This document shows positions 18,873 through 26,125 of a stretch of DNA of 64,000 nt, in pieces. The stretch's first letter is position 1. Every line of letters begins with the position of its first letter. The notes beneath the pieces were generated by a model. It did no database searches and was not told where the DNA came from. It saw only the letters and a program-made list of their open reading frames with translations. Source of the stretch: Clostridium acetobutylicum ATCC 824 (lineage in GTDB: Bacteria > Bacillota > Clostridia > Clostridiales > Clostridiaceae). A program made the position numbers and the translations under genes. The DNA lies in contig NC_003030.1 of the NCBI RefSeq assembly GCF_000008765.1, forward strand, positions 1,150,001 to 1,214,000, in the 5' to 3' direction.

Positions 18873-19610
18873 ATGAAAAAGAAATTTGAGAGTACTTATG
18901 GTAAGACCATTAGAGGAATATTTTTTGTCATAAATCCAGTTAAAAAGAAAGTTATAAAAACAACATGCATTATTCATAAATATATAAATTCTCTAGCAGT
19001 AGAAATATTAAAAAATAAAAGAAAAGCAAAGCAATATAAGTTTTTCAGTGATAATATTGAAGCTATAAATGAAGGAACGGTTTGGGCAGATCAGGATTTT
19101 AAGTCAACAAATCATTTTTTCGATTTTGAAAAAGGAAGAGGACTATATGGATTTTCTAATTTAGTAGATGAAGCTCAAAAATATTATAATATGTCTTTAA
19201 ACTATCTAAGAGCAGGAGATAAGAAAAAATCTCTATTTTATCTTGGAGCAGCGTGCCACATAATTCAGGATTCAACTGTCCCGCAGCATGTTAACAACAG
19301 ACTTTTAAATAGCCACAGAAACTTTGAAATGTGGATTATACAAAAGTTTTTATCTGGATATAGATTTATGAAAGCAGATGAAATAATTCGAAGTGATAAT
19401 ACAAGAGATTATATAAGAAAGAATGCAAAAGTTGCAAATAAAATTTATAATAAGTGTTTTACTATAAAGGATAAAGAAGCTAGGTATGATGCAATATCGA
19501 ATTATATTATATGTCAAGCTCAAATGAGCACAGCTGGCTTAATGATGGATTATTACGAGAAATATGAGGTTATATACAAAAACCATAGTACATCAGAAAT
19601 GGTAATGTAA
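18873..19610 (+). CDS. Zinc-dependent phospholipase C-fold protein, no signal peptide
   Basis: 245 aa, ATG after AGGGGGAAAAGT. The zinc ligands of the clostridial alpha-toxin/PC-PLC catalytic domain can be picked out in order: IIHKYIN (His), TVWADQD (Asp), TNHFFD (His), GAACHIIQDSTVPQHVN (His, Asp, His) and NSHRNFE (His, Glu). So the catalytic trinuclear site looks complete, whereas the C-terminal C2-like membrane-binding domain of alpha-toxin is missing. There is no signal peptide, unlike the secreted toxins. It is co-transcribed with the propeller protein. Phospholipase, phosphoesterase or nuclease P1-like activity are all possible for this fold. Confidence 0.82.
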   Translation: MKKKFESTYGKTIRGIFFVINPVKKKVIKTTCIIHKYINSLAVEILKNKRKAKQYKFFSDNIEAINEGTVWADQDFKSTNHFFDFEKGRGLYGFSNLVDEAQKYYNMSLNYLRAGDKKKSLFYLGAACHIIQDSTVPQHVNNRLLNSHRNFEMWIIQKFLSGYRFMKADEIIRSDNTRDYIRKNAKVANKIYNKCFTIKDKEARYDAISNYIICQAQMSTAGLMMDYYEKYEVIYKNHSTSEMVM

Positions 19611-19614
19611 ATAA

Positions 19615-19652
19615 AAAAATATAGGGTTTAAATTAAATACCCTATATTTTTT
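19615..19652 (+). terminator. Intrinsic terminator
   Basis: 12-bp stem AAAAATATAGGG/CCCTATATTTTT with a 13-nt loop and T-run, directly after the phospholipase-like gene. Confidence 0.85.
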
Positions 19653-19724
19653 CATTTTTATGTACTATTTTAAGATAAAAAATAATATCTATATTTATAT
19701 ATTAATATATAGGAGGTATTATTT

Positions 19725-20339
19725 ATGGAAAGATTATTTATTAATTTAGAAAATGAGGTTTTACATGGGAATGTTTTAGATGTAGGTAGTGAAAATTATG
19801 GAATAGTGTATGAACTATGCAAAAAGAAAAATAAAAATATTTCAGATGTAAACTACGTTTCAGGAAGAGAACAGAGGGAATATATAGGTAAAAATTCCTA
19901 TGACAGCTGTGTTTCTTTTTTTTCACTTAAGGACTTAAGAACGGATAGAGATAAAAAGAAATTTTTTTGGGACATGTATAGCTTCATGAAAGATAATGCC
20001 GTTCTATATTTGTGGGACGTTGATAAAAGTATATTTCAAACTTTTAGGAGGAGTATTCGAATAGTTTTGCCTGGTGCAAAAATAAAAGACATAGAGGTAA
20101 ATGATTTTAATGTACTTTCTAATAATTCTTGCAAAAAAATTTGCAATATGATGTCTCAGTATTTTAAAATTATAGATGTGAAATGTTCAAATGACCTGTA
20201 TTACATAAAAGCAGAGAAAAAGGAAGGTAATTTCAATGAAAAAAGTACTTCTTACAGCAATAAATTCTCAATTTATACACAGCAACTTGGCAGTGAGATA
20301 TTTAAAGGCATACGCAAAGGAATTAGACTTGCAAATTAA
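19725..20339 (+). CDS. Small methyltransferase-like protein, C-terminus overlaps next gene
   Basis: 204 aa, ATG after AGGAGGTATTATTT. GNVLDVGSENYGIVYELCKK (about 15-34) resembles the SAM-binding glycine-rich loop of class I methyltransferases, and SYDSCVSFFSLKDLR fits the following acidic strand. The fold appears minimal. The frame runs 104 bases into the next gene, and the last 35 residues (after AEKKEG) look like out-of-frame translation. One base inserted or removed in the A-run at 20217-20221 would place the stop at 20228, just before the next gene. Function unknown; the pairing with a B12-radical SAM enzyme is suggestive. Confidence 0.65.
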   Translation: MERLFINLENEVLHGNVLDVGSENYGIVYELCKKKNKNISDVNYVSGREQREYIGKNSYDSCVSFFSLKDLRTDRDKKKFFWDMYSFMKDNAVLYLWDVDKSIFQTFRRSIRIVLPGAKIKDIEVNDFNVLSNNSCKKICNMMSQYFKIIDVKCSNDLYYIKAEKKEGNFNEKSTSYSNKFSIYTQQLGSEIFKGIRKGIRLAN

Positions 20340-21882
20340 GATAAGGGAGTTTTCTATTAACGATAGGCTTGAGAGAATATTCGAGGAGATAATGTATGAA
20401 AAGCCTGATATAGTAGGCTTTTCATGTTACATATGGAATGGTGAGTATGTAGATAAATTAAGTAATTTAATAAAAAGAGTTGATGAAAATATACAGATAT
20501 TTTATGGAGGACCGGAGGTATCTTTTGACTGCAGGGAAGTCTTATTAAATAGTTCTGCTGATTTTTTAATAGAAGGAGAAGGAGAGGAAAGTTTTAAAGA
20601 GTTTTTAAAATGGAAACTTGAAAATGGATTTGATAGAAAAGATCTTAAGATAAAGGGAGTATATAGCAAGTGTCAAAATCAAATACTTTATGGAGGACAA
20701 AGAGAAGCTCTTGACATGAATTTGCTTGAATTTCCCTACAATGAAGAAGATGACCTATCAAATAAAATAATTTATTATGAAGCTTCTCGTGGGTGCCCAT
20801 TTAACTGTAAATATTGTCTTTCTTCCACTATAAGAGGAGTGCGCTTTTTAAATCCAGACAGAGTTAAAAGAGAGCTTAAGTTTTTGGCTGATAAAAAGGT
20901 AAAGATAGTTAAATTTGTAGATAGAACCTTCAATGCAAATCCTAAGTTTGCTATGGAAATATGGAAGTATTTGATGGAGCTTGATACAGAAACTGTATTC
21001 CACTTTGAGATAACGGCAGATATTGTAACAGAGGATGAAATTGAGCTTTTAAAAAACGCCCCTAAAGGGAGATTCCAATTTGAGGTTGGAGTTCAATCTA
21101 CTAATAATGAAGTTCTCAAAAATGTAAATAGGTACATAGAATTTAAAGATATAAAAGAAATAGTAATGAAGCTTGAAGAGGGAAAAAATATAAATCAGCA
21201 TTTGGATTTAATAGTAGGGCTTCCTGGTGAGGATTTTAATTCCTTTAAGAACTCATTTAATGATGTTTACTCTATAGGTCCAGAAAAGCTTCAGATTGGA
21301 TTTTTAAAGCTCTTAAAGGGATCTTCAATGAGAGAAGAGGCAGAGAAGTGGGGAATGTCCTATTCGCCATATCATCCGTATGAAATCTTAAGAACAAAAG
21401 ATATAAGCTTCGAGGAAATAAGCATACTTAAAAGAGTGGATTCTGTGGTAGATAAATATTACAACACAGGAAAGTTTGATCATATAGTTGAATTTTTGAT
21501 TTCTGATTTTGAAACACCATTTGATTTCTACTACAAGCTTTCAGAGTATTTTTATCATAAAGGATATTTTAATAGAAGTATATCTGCAAGTGAATACTAT
21601 AAAGTTTTTTTGGATTTTAATAAAGAGATTCTAAAAAAAGAAAATGATGTATTAGAGGAAATAGTTAAGTTCGAATATCTTAAATTCAATAAGAAAAGTT
21701 GGCTTCCACCATTTTTGACTAGGTTAAATGTTAAGGAAGAAGAGCAGGCTATAAAGGAAAAATTAAAAGAAGAAAATAAATTTGATAAGAAGCTTCATTT
21801 GGAAAAATTCTCAATAGATATTGATAGGTACATAACTAAAAAAGAAATTGTGTATAAAGAAATGTATCACATATTTAATTAA
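20236..21882 (+). CDS. B12-binding radical SAM protein (DUF4080 type)
   Basis: 548 aa. N-terminal cobalamin-binding Rossmann domain (about 1-140: KVLLTAINSQFIHSNLAVRY, IFYGGPEVSFDC), then a radical SAM TIM barrel with the CPFNCKYC cluster motif (CxxxCxxC, about 187-194) and the GEGEES loop. The final 180 residues match the DUF4080 tail common in clostridial members. It binds a 4Fe-4S cluster and makes a 5'-deoxyadenosyl radical; the substrate is unknown, and methylation of an unactivated carbon is usual in the family. Start: ATG 20236 with AGGAAGG upstream. Confidence 0.88.
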   Translation: MKKVLLTAINSQFIHSNLAVRYLKAYAKELDLQIKIREFSINDRLERIFEEIMYEKPDIVGFSCYIWNGEYVDKLSNLIKRVDENIQIFYGGPEVSFDCREVLLNSSADFLIEGEGEESFKEFLKWKLENGFDRKDLKIKGVYSKCQNQILYGGQREALDMNLLEFPYNEEDDLSNKIIYYEASRGCPFNCKYCLSSTIRGVRFLNPDRVKRELKFLADKKVKIVKFVDRTFNANPKFAMEIWKYLMELDTETVFHFEITADIVTEDEIELLKNAPKGRFQFEVGVQSTNNEVLKNVNRYIEFKDIKEIVMKLEEGKNINQHLDLIVGLPGEDFNSFKNSFNDVYSIGPEKLQIGFLKLLKGSSMREEAEKWGMSYSPYHPYEILRTKDISFEEISILKRVDSVVDKYYNTGKFDHIVEFLISDFETPFDFYYKLSEYFYHKGYFNRSISASEYYKVFLDFNKEILKKENDVLEEIVKFEYLKFNKKSWLPPFLTRLNVKEEEQAIKEKLKEENKFDKKLHLEKFSIDIDRYITKKEIVYKEMYHIFN

Positions 21883-21896
21883 ATAGCATTTTAAGG

Positions 21897-21940
21897 ATAA
21901 TAGTTTATTATGAAATTTTCATGATAAACTATTATTTTTG
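21897..21940 (+). terminator. Intrinsic terminator
   Basis: Arms 21897-21915 and 21917-21935 are nearly perfect complements with a minimal loop, then TTTTTG. An apparent ATG at 21921 is part of this stem. Confidence 0.85.
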
Positions 21941-22043
21941 TATATATATTAATTTATTTACAATAAAAGTAATAGGTGTTAATATTAATAATGACTATAT
22001 AATTAATAGAAGAAATCCAAGTGTAAAGGAGAGTAATGGTTAT

Positions 22044-22805
22044 ATGGAAAATGTTATACATAATAGCCGCTGGATAATGACCCCAGAGGTAAAAGAGGAT
22101 TGTAAAATGAGATTATTCTGTTTACCTTTTGCAGGAGGAGGAGCTTTAGCATACAGAAGTTGGTGCAGATACATGCCGCCGGAAATAGAATTATGTGCTG
22201 TGCAGCTTCCAGGAAGAGAAAATAGAATAAAGGATGAAAAATTTTATGATATTAATTTGCTTATTGATGAATTAGTTCTCCAAATACTTCCGTATTTAGA
22301 CAAGCCGTTTGCTTTATATGGTCACAGTATGGGTGGATTAATTTCTTTTGAACTTGCTAGAAGAATAAGAAAAGTAAAAGGGTTAACGCCAAAGATATTA
22401 TTTTTCTCTGGATCTAAAGCACCTCAGCTATATGATCATACGAAGGATATAAGTCATCTTCCTGATGAATTGTTTTTAAAAGCCATAAAAAGCTTTAATG
22501 GTATGCCAGATATGTTTTGGCAAGATAGAGAATTAATTGAGTTTAAACTTCCTACATTAAGAGCAGATTTTTCTGTTTTAGAGGGTTACAACTATTATAA
22601 TGAAGAACCCTTAGAGTGTCCTATATCAGCCTTGTGTGGAGAAAATGATAAGATTATAAGTAAAAAAGATATGGAGGCACTAGCTTTACAAACAAAAAAT
22701 CAGTTTAAATTGAGAATGTTTGATGGAGATCATTTTTTTATAAATACGTGTCGTTCTAAAGTTTTAAAAAGTATAATTGAAGACTTGAATGAATACCTTA
22801 ATTAA
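22044..22805 (+). CDS. Type II thioesterase (alpha/beta hydrolase)
   Basis: 253 aa from the ATG at 22044 with AAAGGAGAG ten bases upstream. The frame is open to 21921, but that ATG lies in the terminator stem of the previous gene. Motifs: MRLFCLPFAGGGALAYRSW at the N-terminus, nucleophile GHSMGG (about 93-98), acid CGENDK (about 198-203) and GDHFF (His, about 226-230). These enzymes remove stalled acyl groups from NRPS/PKS carrier proteins. No NRPS or PKS is present in the window, so it is an orphan that must act on a distant cluster or on free acyl-CoA/ACP. Confidence 0.88.
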   Translation: MENVIHNSRWIMTPEVKEDCKMRLFCLPFAGGGALAYRSWCRYMPPEIELCAVQLPGRENRIKDEKFYDINLLIDELVLQILPYLDKPFALYGHSMGGLISFELARRIRKVKGLTPKILFFSGSKAPQLYDHTKDISHLPDELFLKAIKSFNGMPDMFWQDRELIEFKLPTLRADFSVLEGYNYYNEEPLECPISALCGENDKIISKKDMEALALQTKNQFKLRMFDGDHFFINTCRSKVLKSIIEDLNEYLN

Positions 22806-22812
22806 AAATTAT

Positions 22813-22860
22813 AAAAAAATCAGATGGATCATTTTTTTATAATTATCTATCTGATTTTTT
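22813..22860. terminator. Bidirectional terminator between thioesterase and nadC
   Basis: Arms AAAAAAATCAGAT (22813-22825) and ATCTGATTTTTT (22849-22860), with A- and T-runs suited to both strands. Confidence 0.82.
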
Positions 22861-22875
22861 ATACTACTTTTAGTA

Positions 22876-23715
22876 TTATTTTTCATTTCTTAAGTTTTTC
22901 ATGCTTATATCTAGGACATTGAAGGAATGTGTAAGCATACCAGAAGAAATATAGTCAACTCCTGGTACAGCTTTTTCACGGATATTTTCAAAGGTTATGT
23001 TACCGGAAACTTCAATTAAAGCTCTTTTATTTATGAGCTTTACAGCTTTTTTTATAGTCTCCACATCCATATTATCAAGCATAATTATATCAGCCTTAGC
23101 ATTAAGAGCTTCACTAACCTCGTCCAAGGTTTCCGTTTCAACTTCTATTTTTCTTACAAAAGAAGAATTGTTTCTGGCAAGATTTACAGCATTTGTTATA
23201 CCATAGGCAGCATCTATATGATTATCCTTTATTAAAATGCCGTCAGAAAGACCAAATCTATGATTATATCCTCCACCAATTTTTACTGCATATTTTTCTA
23301 AAAGTCTCATACCGGGAGTAGTTTTTCTTGTATCCAATAGCTTTACCCCTGTGCCCTCTAAGCGTTTATTTAAATTGGAGGTTGTAGTAGCAATACCACT
23401 TAAGATTTGCATAAGATTAAGTGCAGTTCTCTCTCCAGATAGAATGGAGTGAGTGCTTCCAAAAACTCTGCCTATAATTTCACCTTTTTTAACCTTTGAG
23501 CCATCAGAAATAGTAAATTCAGCTTCTGCTCCTTTAAAAATTTCAAATACACGTTTAAATATTCCTATACCCGCTATAATTCCATCTTCTTTTGCAATAA
23601 TATCTGCAGTGCTCTTAGAGCTTTCTTCTATTATTGCATTGGTAGTTATATCGTTATAAGCACCATCATCTATTAATTCTTTTTTTATAAAATCATCAAA
23701 TGTTGACCAATTCAT
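22876..23715 (-). CDS. nadC: Quinolinate phosphoribosyltransferase
   Basis: 279 aa from the ATG at 23715 (GGGGGAAAAGAAAA upstream). It converts quinolinate and PRPP to nicotinate mononucleotide, the third step of NAD de novo synthesis. The diagnostic block is present: LLDTRKTTPGMRLLEKYAV (about 135-153), then GGGYNHRFGLSDGILIKDNH, which carries the PRPP-binding Arg/His/Lys. Length is typical. It overlaps the 3' end of nadB by 20 bases and is last in nadA-nadB-nadC, so translational coupling is likely. Confidence 0.96.
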   Translation of the reverse strand: MNWSTFDDFIKKELIDDGAYNDITTNAIIEESSKSTADIIAKEDGIIAGIGIFKRVFEIFKGAEAEFTISDGSKVKKGEIIGRVFGSTHSILSGERTALNLMQILSGIATTTSNLNKRLEGTGVKLLDTRKTTPGMRLLEKYAVKIGGGYNHRFGLSDGILIKDNHIDAAYGITNAVNLARNNSSFVRKIEVETETLDEVSEALNAKADIIMLDNMDVETIKKAVKLINKRALIEVSGNITFENIREKAVPGVDYISSGMLTHSFNVLDISMKNLRNEK

Positions 23716-25000
23716 TTTTCTTTTCCCCCAAAATGGATTCAAATTTATTTATTACAATATTTCTGTTGCATTTTATAATACTAAGTGCATCAGATAAAGT
23801 TAAGTTCTCATTTTTTTCGTTTCTTTCAATGAAGGAAATGCTATGATTTATATTTTCGGCAGCCCTTTTAGAAAAAACTAGACCCTCAAGAAGTGAATTA
23901 CTAGCAAGTCTATTAGCTCCGTGTACACCTGTGCTGCTAACTTCTCCACAGGCATATAAATTTTTCATTGAAGTTAAGCTATTAAAATCAACTTTTATTC
24001 CTCCCATGAAGTAATGCTGAACAGGAGTTACAGGAATCTTATTTTTTGTTATGTCAAGTCCCCTAGAAAGACATTCTTTGTATATTCCGGGAAATCTTTT
24101 AGTTATAAAATCTGCATCCATAGAGGTTATATCAAGGTATACATATTTACTGTTGTCTTTTTCTTCTTCTTTATAAATAGCATTTGCAACCACATCTCTT
24201 GGGAGAAGCTCGTCTACAAATCTTTCGTTTTCTATGCTTAATAGTTTTCCGCCTTCTCCTCTTACAGATTCAGATATTAAAAATTTTTTTTCTTGAGTAT
24301 TACTATCATAAAGTGCTGTAGGATGAAATTGAATGTAGTTTAAGTCGCGAACGTCTATGTTATGCCTTAGAGCCATAGCAATTCCATCAGCAGTAAGAGT
24401 TCTTTGATTAGTAGAATTTTTAAATAAACCACCTATACCGCCTGAAGCTAAAATGGTAGCTTTAGAATGAAAAGTATAGATAGTATTGTTTTTTAGTGCT
24501 GAAGCTCCAAAACATATGTTGTCCTCAGAAATTAAGTCAAACACCTGAATGTTTTCGATAATCTCTATATTAGGTCTTTTTTTTACCTCATTATAAAGAG
24601 TTTCAAAAACTACCTTTCCTGTTTCATCCGTACTATGAACTATTCTATTTACGCTGTGAGCGCCTTCTCTTGTATAATTTAAACTTCCGTCTTCATTTTT
24701 ATCAAACTTCATACCAAAGTTTATTAAAGTATCTATGTTTTGTTTAGATTCAGCAGCAAGTATTTTAACGGATTCTTTAATGTTTCTATATTGTCCAGCT
24801 CTTAGAGTGTCATCAACAAATAGAGGCTCGTCTTTTTTATTTAATGCAGTTGATATTCCGCCTTGAGCCAGGTAAGTATTACATTCACAAGCTTTTGATT
24901 TTGTTAGCATAGTTACCTTTATATCATTTTTTAAAGAGAGGGCAGAATATAAACCAGCAACCCCTGTGCCAATAATTAATACGTCAGTTTGAATATTCAT
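23696..25000 (-). CDS. nadB: L-aspartate oxidase
   Basis: 434 aa from the ATG at 25000 (GGAAGGTGAT upstream; the TTG at 25018 is an artefact). It oxidises L-aspartate to iminoaspartate for quinolinate synthesis. FAD-binding VLIIGTGVAGLYSALSL lies at residues 7-23, with CNTYLAQGGIS, the VRGEGG and FHPTAL active-site blocks, and the late ACGEVSSTGVHGANRLASNS flavin motif. At about 434 aa it is shorter than the roughly 530-aa E. coli form, lacking much of the C-terminal helical domain, which is common in clostridia. In an anaerobe the electron acceptor is likely fumarate rather than O2 (family knowledge). Confidence 0.95.
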   Translation of the reverse strand: MNIQTDVLIIGTGVAGLYSALSLKNDIKVTMLTKSKACECNTYLAQGGISTALNKKDEPLFVDDTLRAGQYRNIKESVKILAAESKQNIDTLINFGMKFDKNEDGSLNYTREGAHSVNRIVHSTDETGKVVFETLYNEVKKRPNIEIIENIQVFDLISEDNICFGASALKNNTIYTFHSKATILASGGIGGLFKNSTNQRTLTADGIAMALRHNIDVRDLNYIQFHPTALYDSNTQEKKFLISESVRGEGGKLLSIENERFVDELLPRDVVANAIYKEEEKDNSKYVYLDITSMDADFITKRFPGIYKECLSRGLDITKNKIPVTPVQHYFMGGIKVDFNSLTSMKNLYACGEVSSTGVHGANRLASNSLLEGLVFSKRAAENINHSISFIERNEKNENLTLSDALSIIKCNRNIVINKFESILGEKKNELVNI

Positions 25001-25007
25001 AAATAAA

Positions 25008-25919
25008 TCACCTTCCAAGTATTAACATATTTTCTAGGGAAGTAAGTGCCTTTTGTCTTAAGTTTTCTTCTATATTTATTTCAAAAGTAGAATTTACAAG
25101 ACTATTATAAACATCTTCTAAGTGAGTTGCTTTCATGTTTACACAAACCATACTTCTTAGAGGATAAAAAGTCTTATTAGGTACTCTTTCCTGCATTTTA
25201 TACATTATTCCTGTTTCAGTTACAACTAAATATTTATCTGAGGTCGTATCTTTTTCAGCATAATCTATCATTGCACCTGTACTACCTATAAAGTCTGCCA
25301 TATCTCTTACTGGCTTCCAACATTCAGGATGAGCTAGAATTTTCATATCGCCATATTTATTTTTCATTTCTTCTATATCTGTTGGGATTATCATGTTATG
25401 AACTTTACAGAAGCCATCCCATAAAATTATATTTTTTTCTGGCACCATTTCTTGAACATAGGAACCTAAATTCTTATCTGGAAGAAATATTATTTCATCA
25501 CTATCTATTCTTTTAACTATTTTTGCTGCATTGGATGAAGTACAACAAGTATCACATAATGCTTTAACCTCAACTGAAGAGTTTATATACGAGACTACCT
25601 TTGCATTAGGGTGCTTAGCTTTTAGAGCTGCAAGGCCTTCTGCATCTGCCATATCTGCCATTGGACAGCCAGCTTTTGGTTGCGGTAGAAGAACCTTTTT
25701 TTGAGGTGACAGTACTTTTGCACTTTCAGCCATAAATTTAACTCCACAGAAAACTATTGTATCAGCATCGTTTTCCTTGGCAATTTTACTTAAATTATAT
25801 GAATCACCAATGAAATCAGCTATTTCCTGCACCTCAGGTCTTTGATAGTAGTGAGCTAGAATTATAGCGTTTTTTTGGCGTTTTAGTTCTAATATTTGTT
25901 CCTTTAAATTTTGATCCAT
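25008..25919 (-). CDS. nadA: Quinolinate synthase
   Basis: 303 aa from the ATG at 25919 (AAAGGAGTG upstream). It condenses iminoaspartate with dihydroxyacetone phosphate to quinolinate using a 4Fe-4S cluster. Features: ILAHYYQRPEVQEIADFIGD near the N-terminus, CGVKFMAESAKVLSP, KALCDTCCTSSNA, and AHPECWKPV, supplying cluster cysteines. It is first in the operon; nadB begins seven bases after its stop. Promoter and candidate operator lie at 25975-26029. Confidence 0.96.
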   Translation of the reverse strand: MDQNLKEQILELKRQKNAIILAHYYQRPEVQEIADFIGDSYNLSKIAKENDADTIVFCGVKFMAESAKVLSPQKKVLLPQPKAGCPMADMADAEGLAALKAKHPNAKVVSYINSSVEVKALCDTCCTSSNAAKIVKRIDSDEIIFLPDKNLGSYVQEMVPEKNIILWDGFCKVHNMIIPTDIEEMKNKYGDMKILAHPECWKPVRDMADFIGSTGAMIDYAEKDTTSDKYLVVTETGIMYKMQERVPNKTFYPLRSMVCVNMKATHLEDVYNSLVNSTFEINIEENLRQKALTSLENMLILGR

Positions 25920-25974
25920 TAATAAGTACACTCCTTTTTTTATTGTAAACAAGATACAGTAAATTATTTTAGTG

Positions 25975-26029
25975 TATACAGGTGTATATACATTAAATAT
26001 AATATACATCTTTGTTAGATATTTATCAA
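25975..26029 (-). promoter_or_regulatory. nadABC promoter with candidate NiaR-type operator
   Basis: On the minus strand: -35 TTGATA (26024-26029), 17-bp spacer, -10 TATATT (26001-26006), followed by a perfect palindrome TATACA-GG-TGTATA (25975-25988) placed over or just past the start point. A repressor there would block nadABC. NiaR (YrxA) regulates NAD genes in Firmicutes and is the likely protein, but I cannot check the motif against its known logo. Confidence 0.6.
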
Positions 26030-26125
26030 TACAAAAATGATTACAAATGTTGACTTATTACCATATTAACTATATATTTAACTATGAATGTAGTTTTTCG
26101 CGTTGGAAATAAGGGGTGTATGTGA

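Noticed and set aside
21921-22043. Upstream ATG extension of the thioesterase gene
   Set aside because: The ATG lies in the stem of the previous gene's terminator and has no ribosome binding site; the ATG at 22044 has one.
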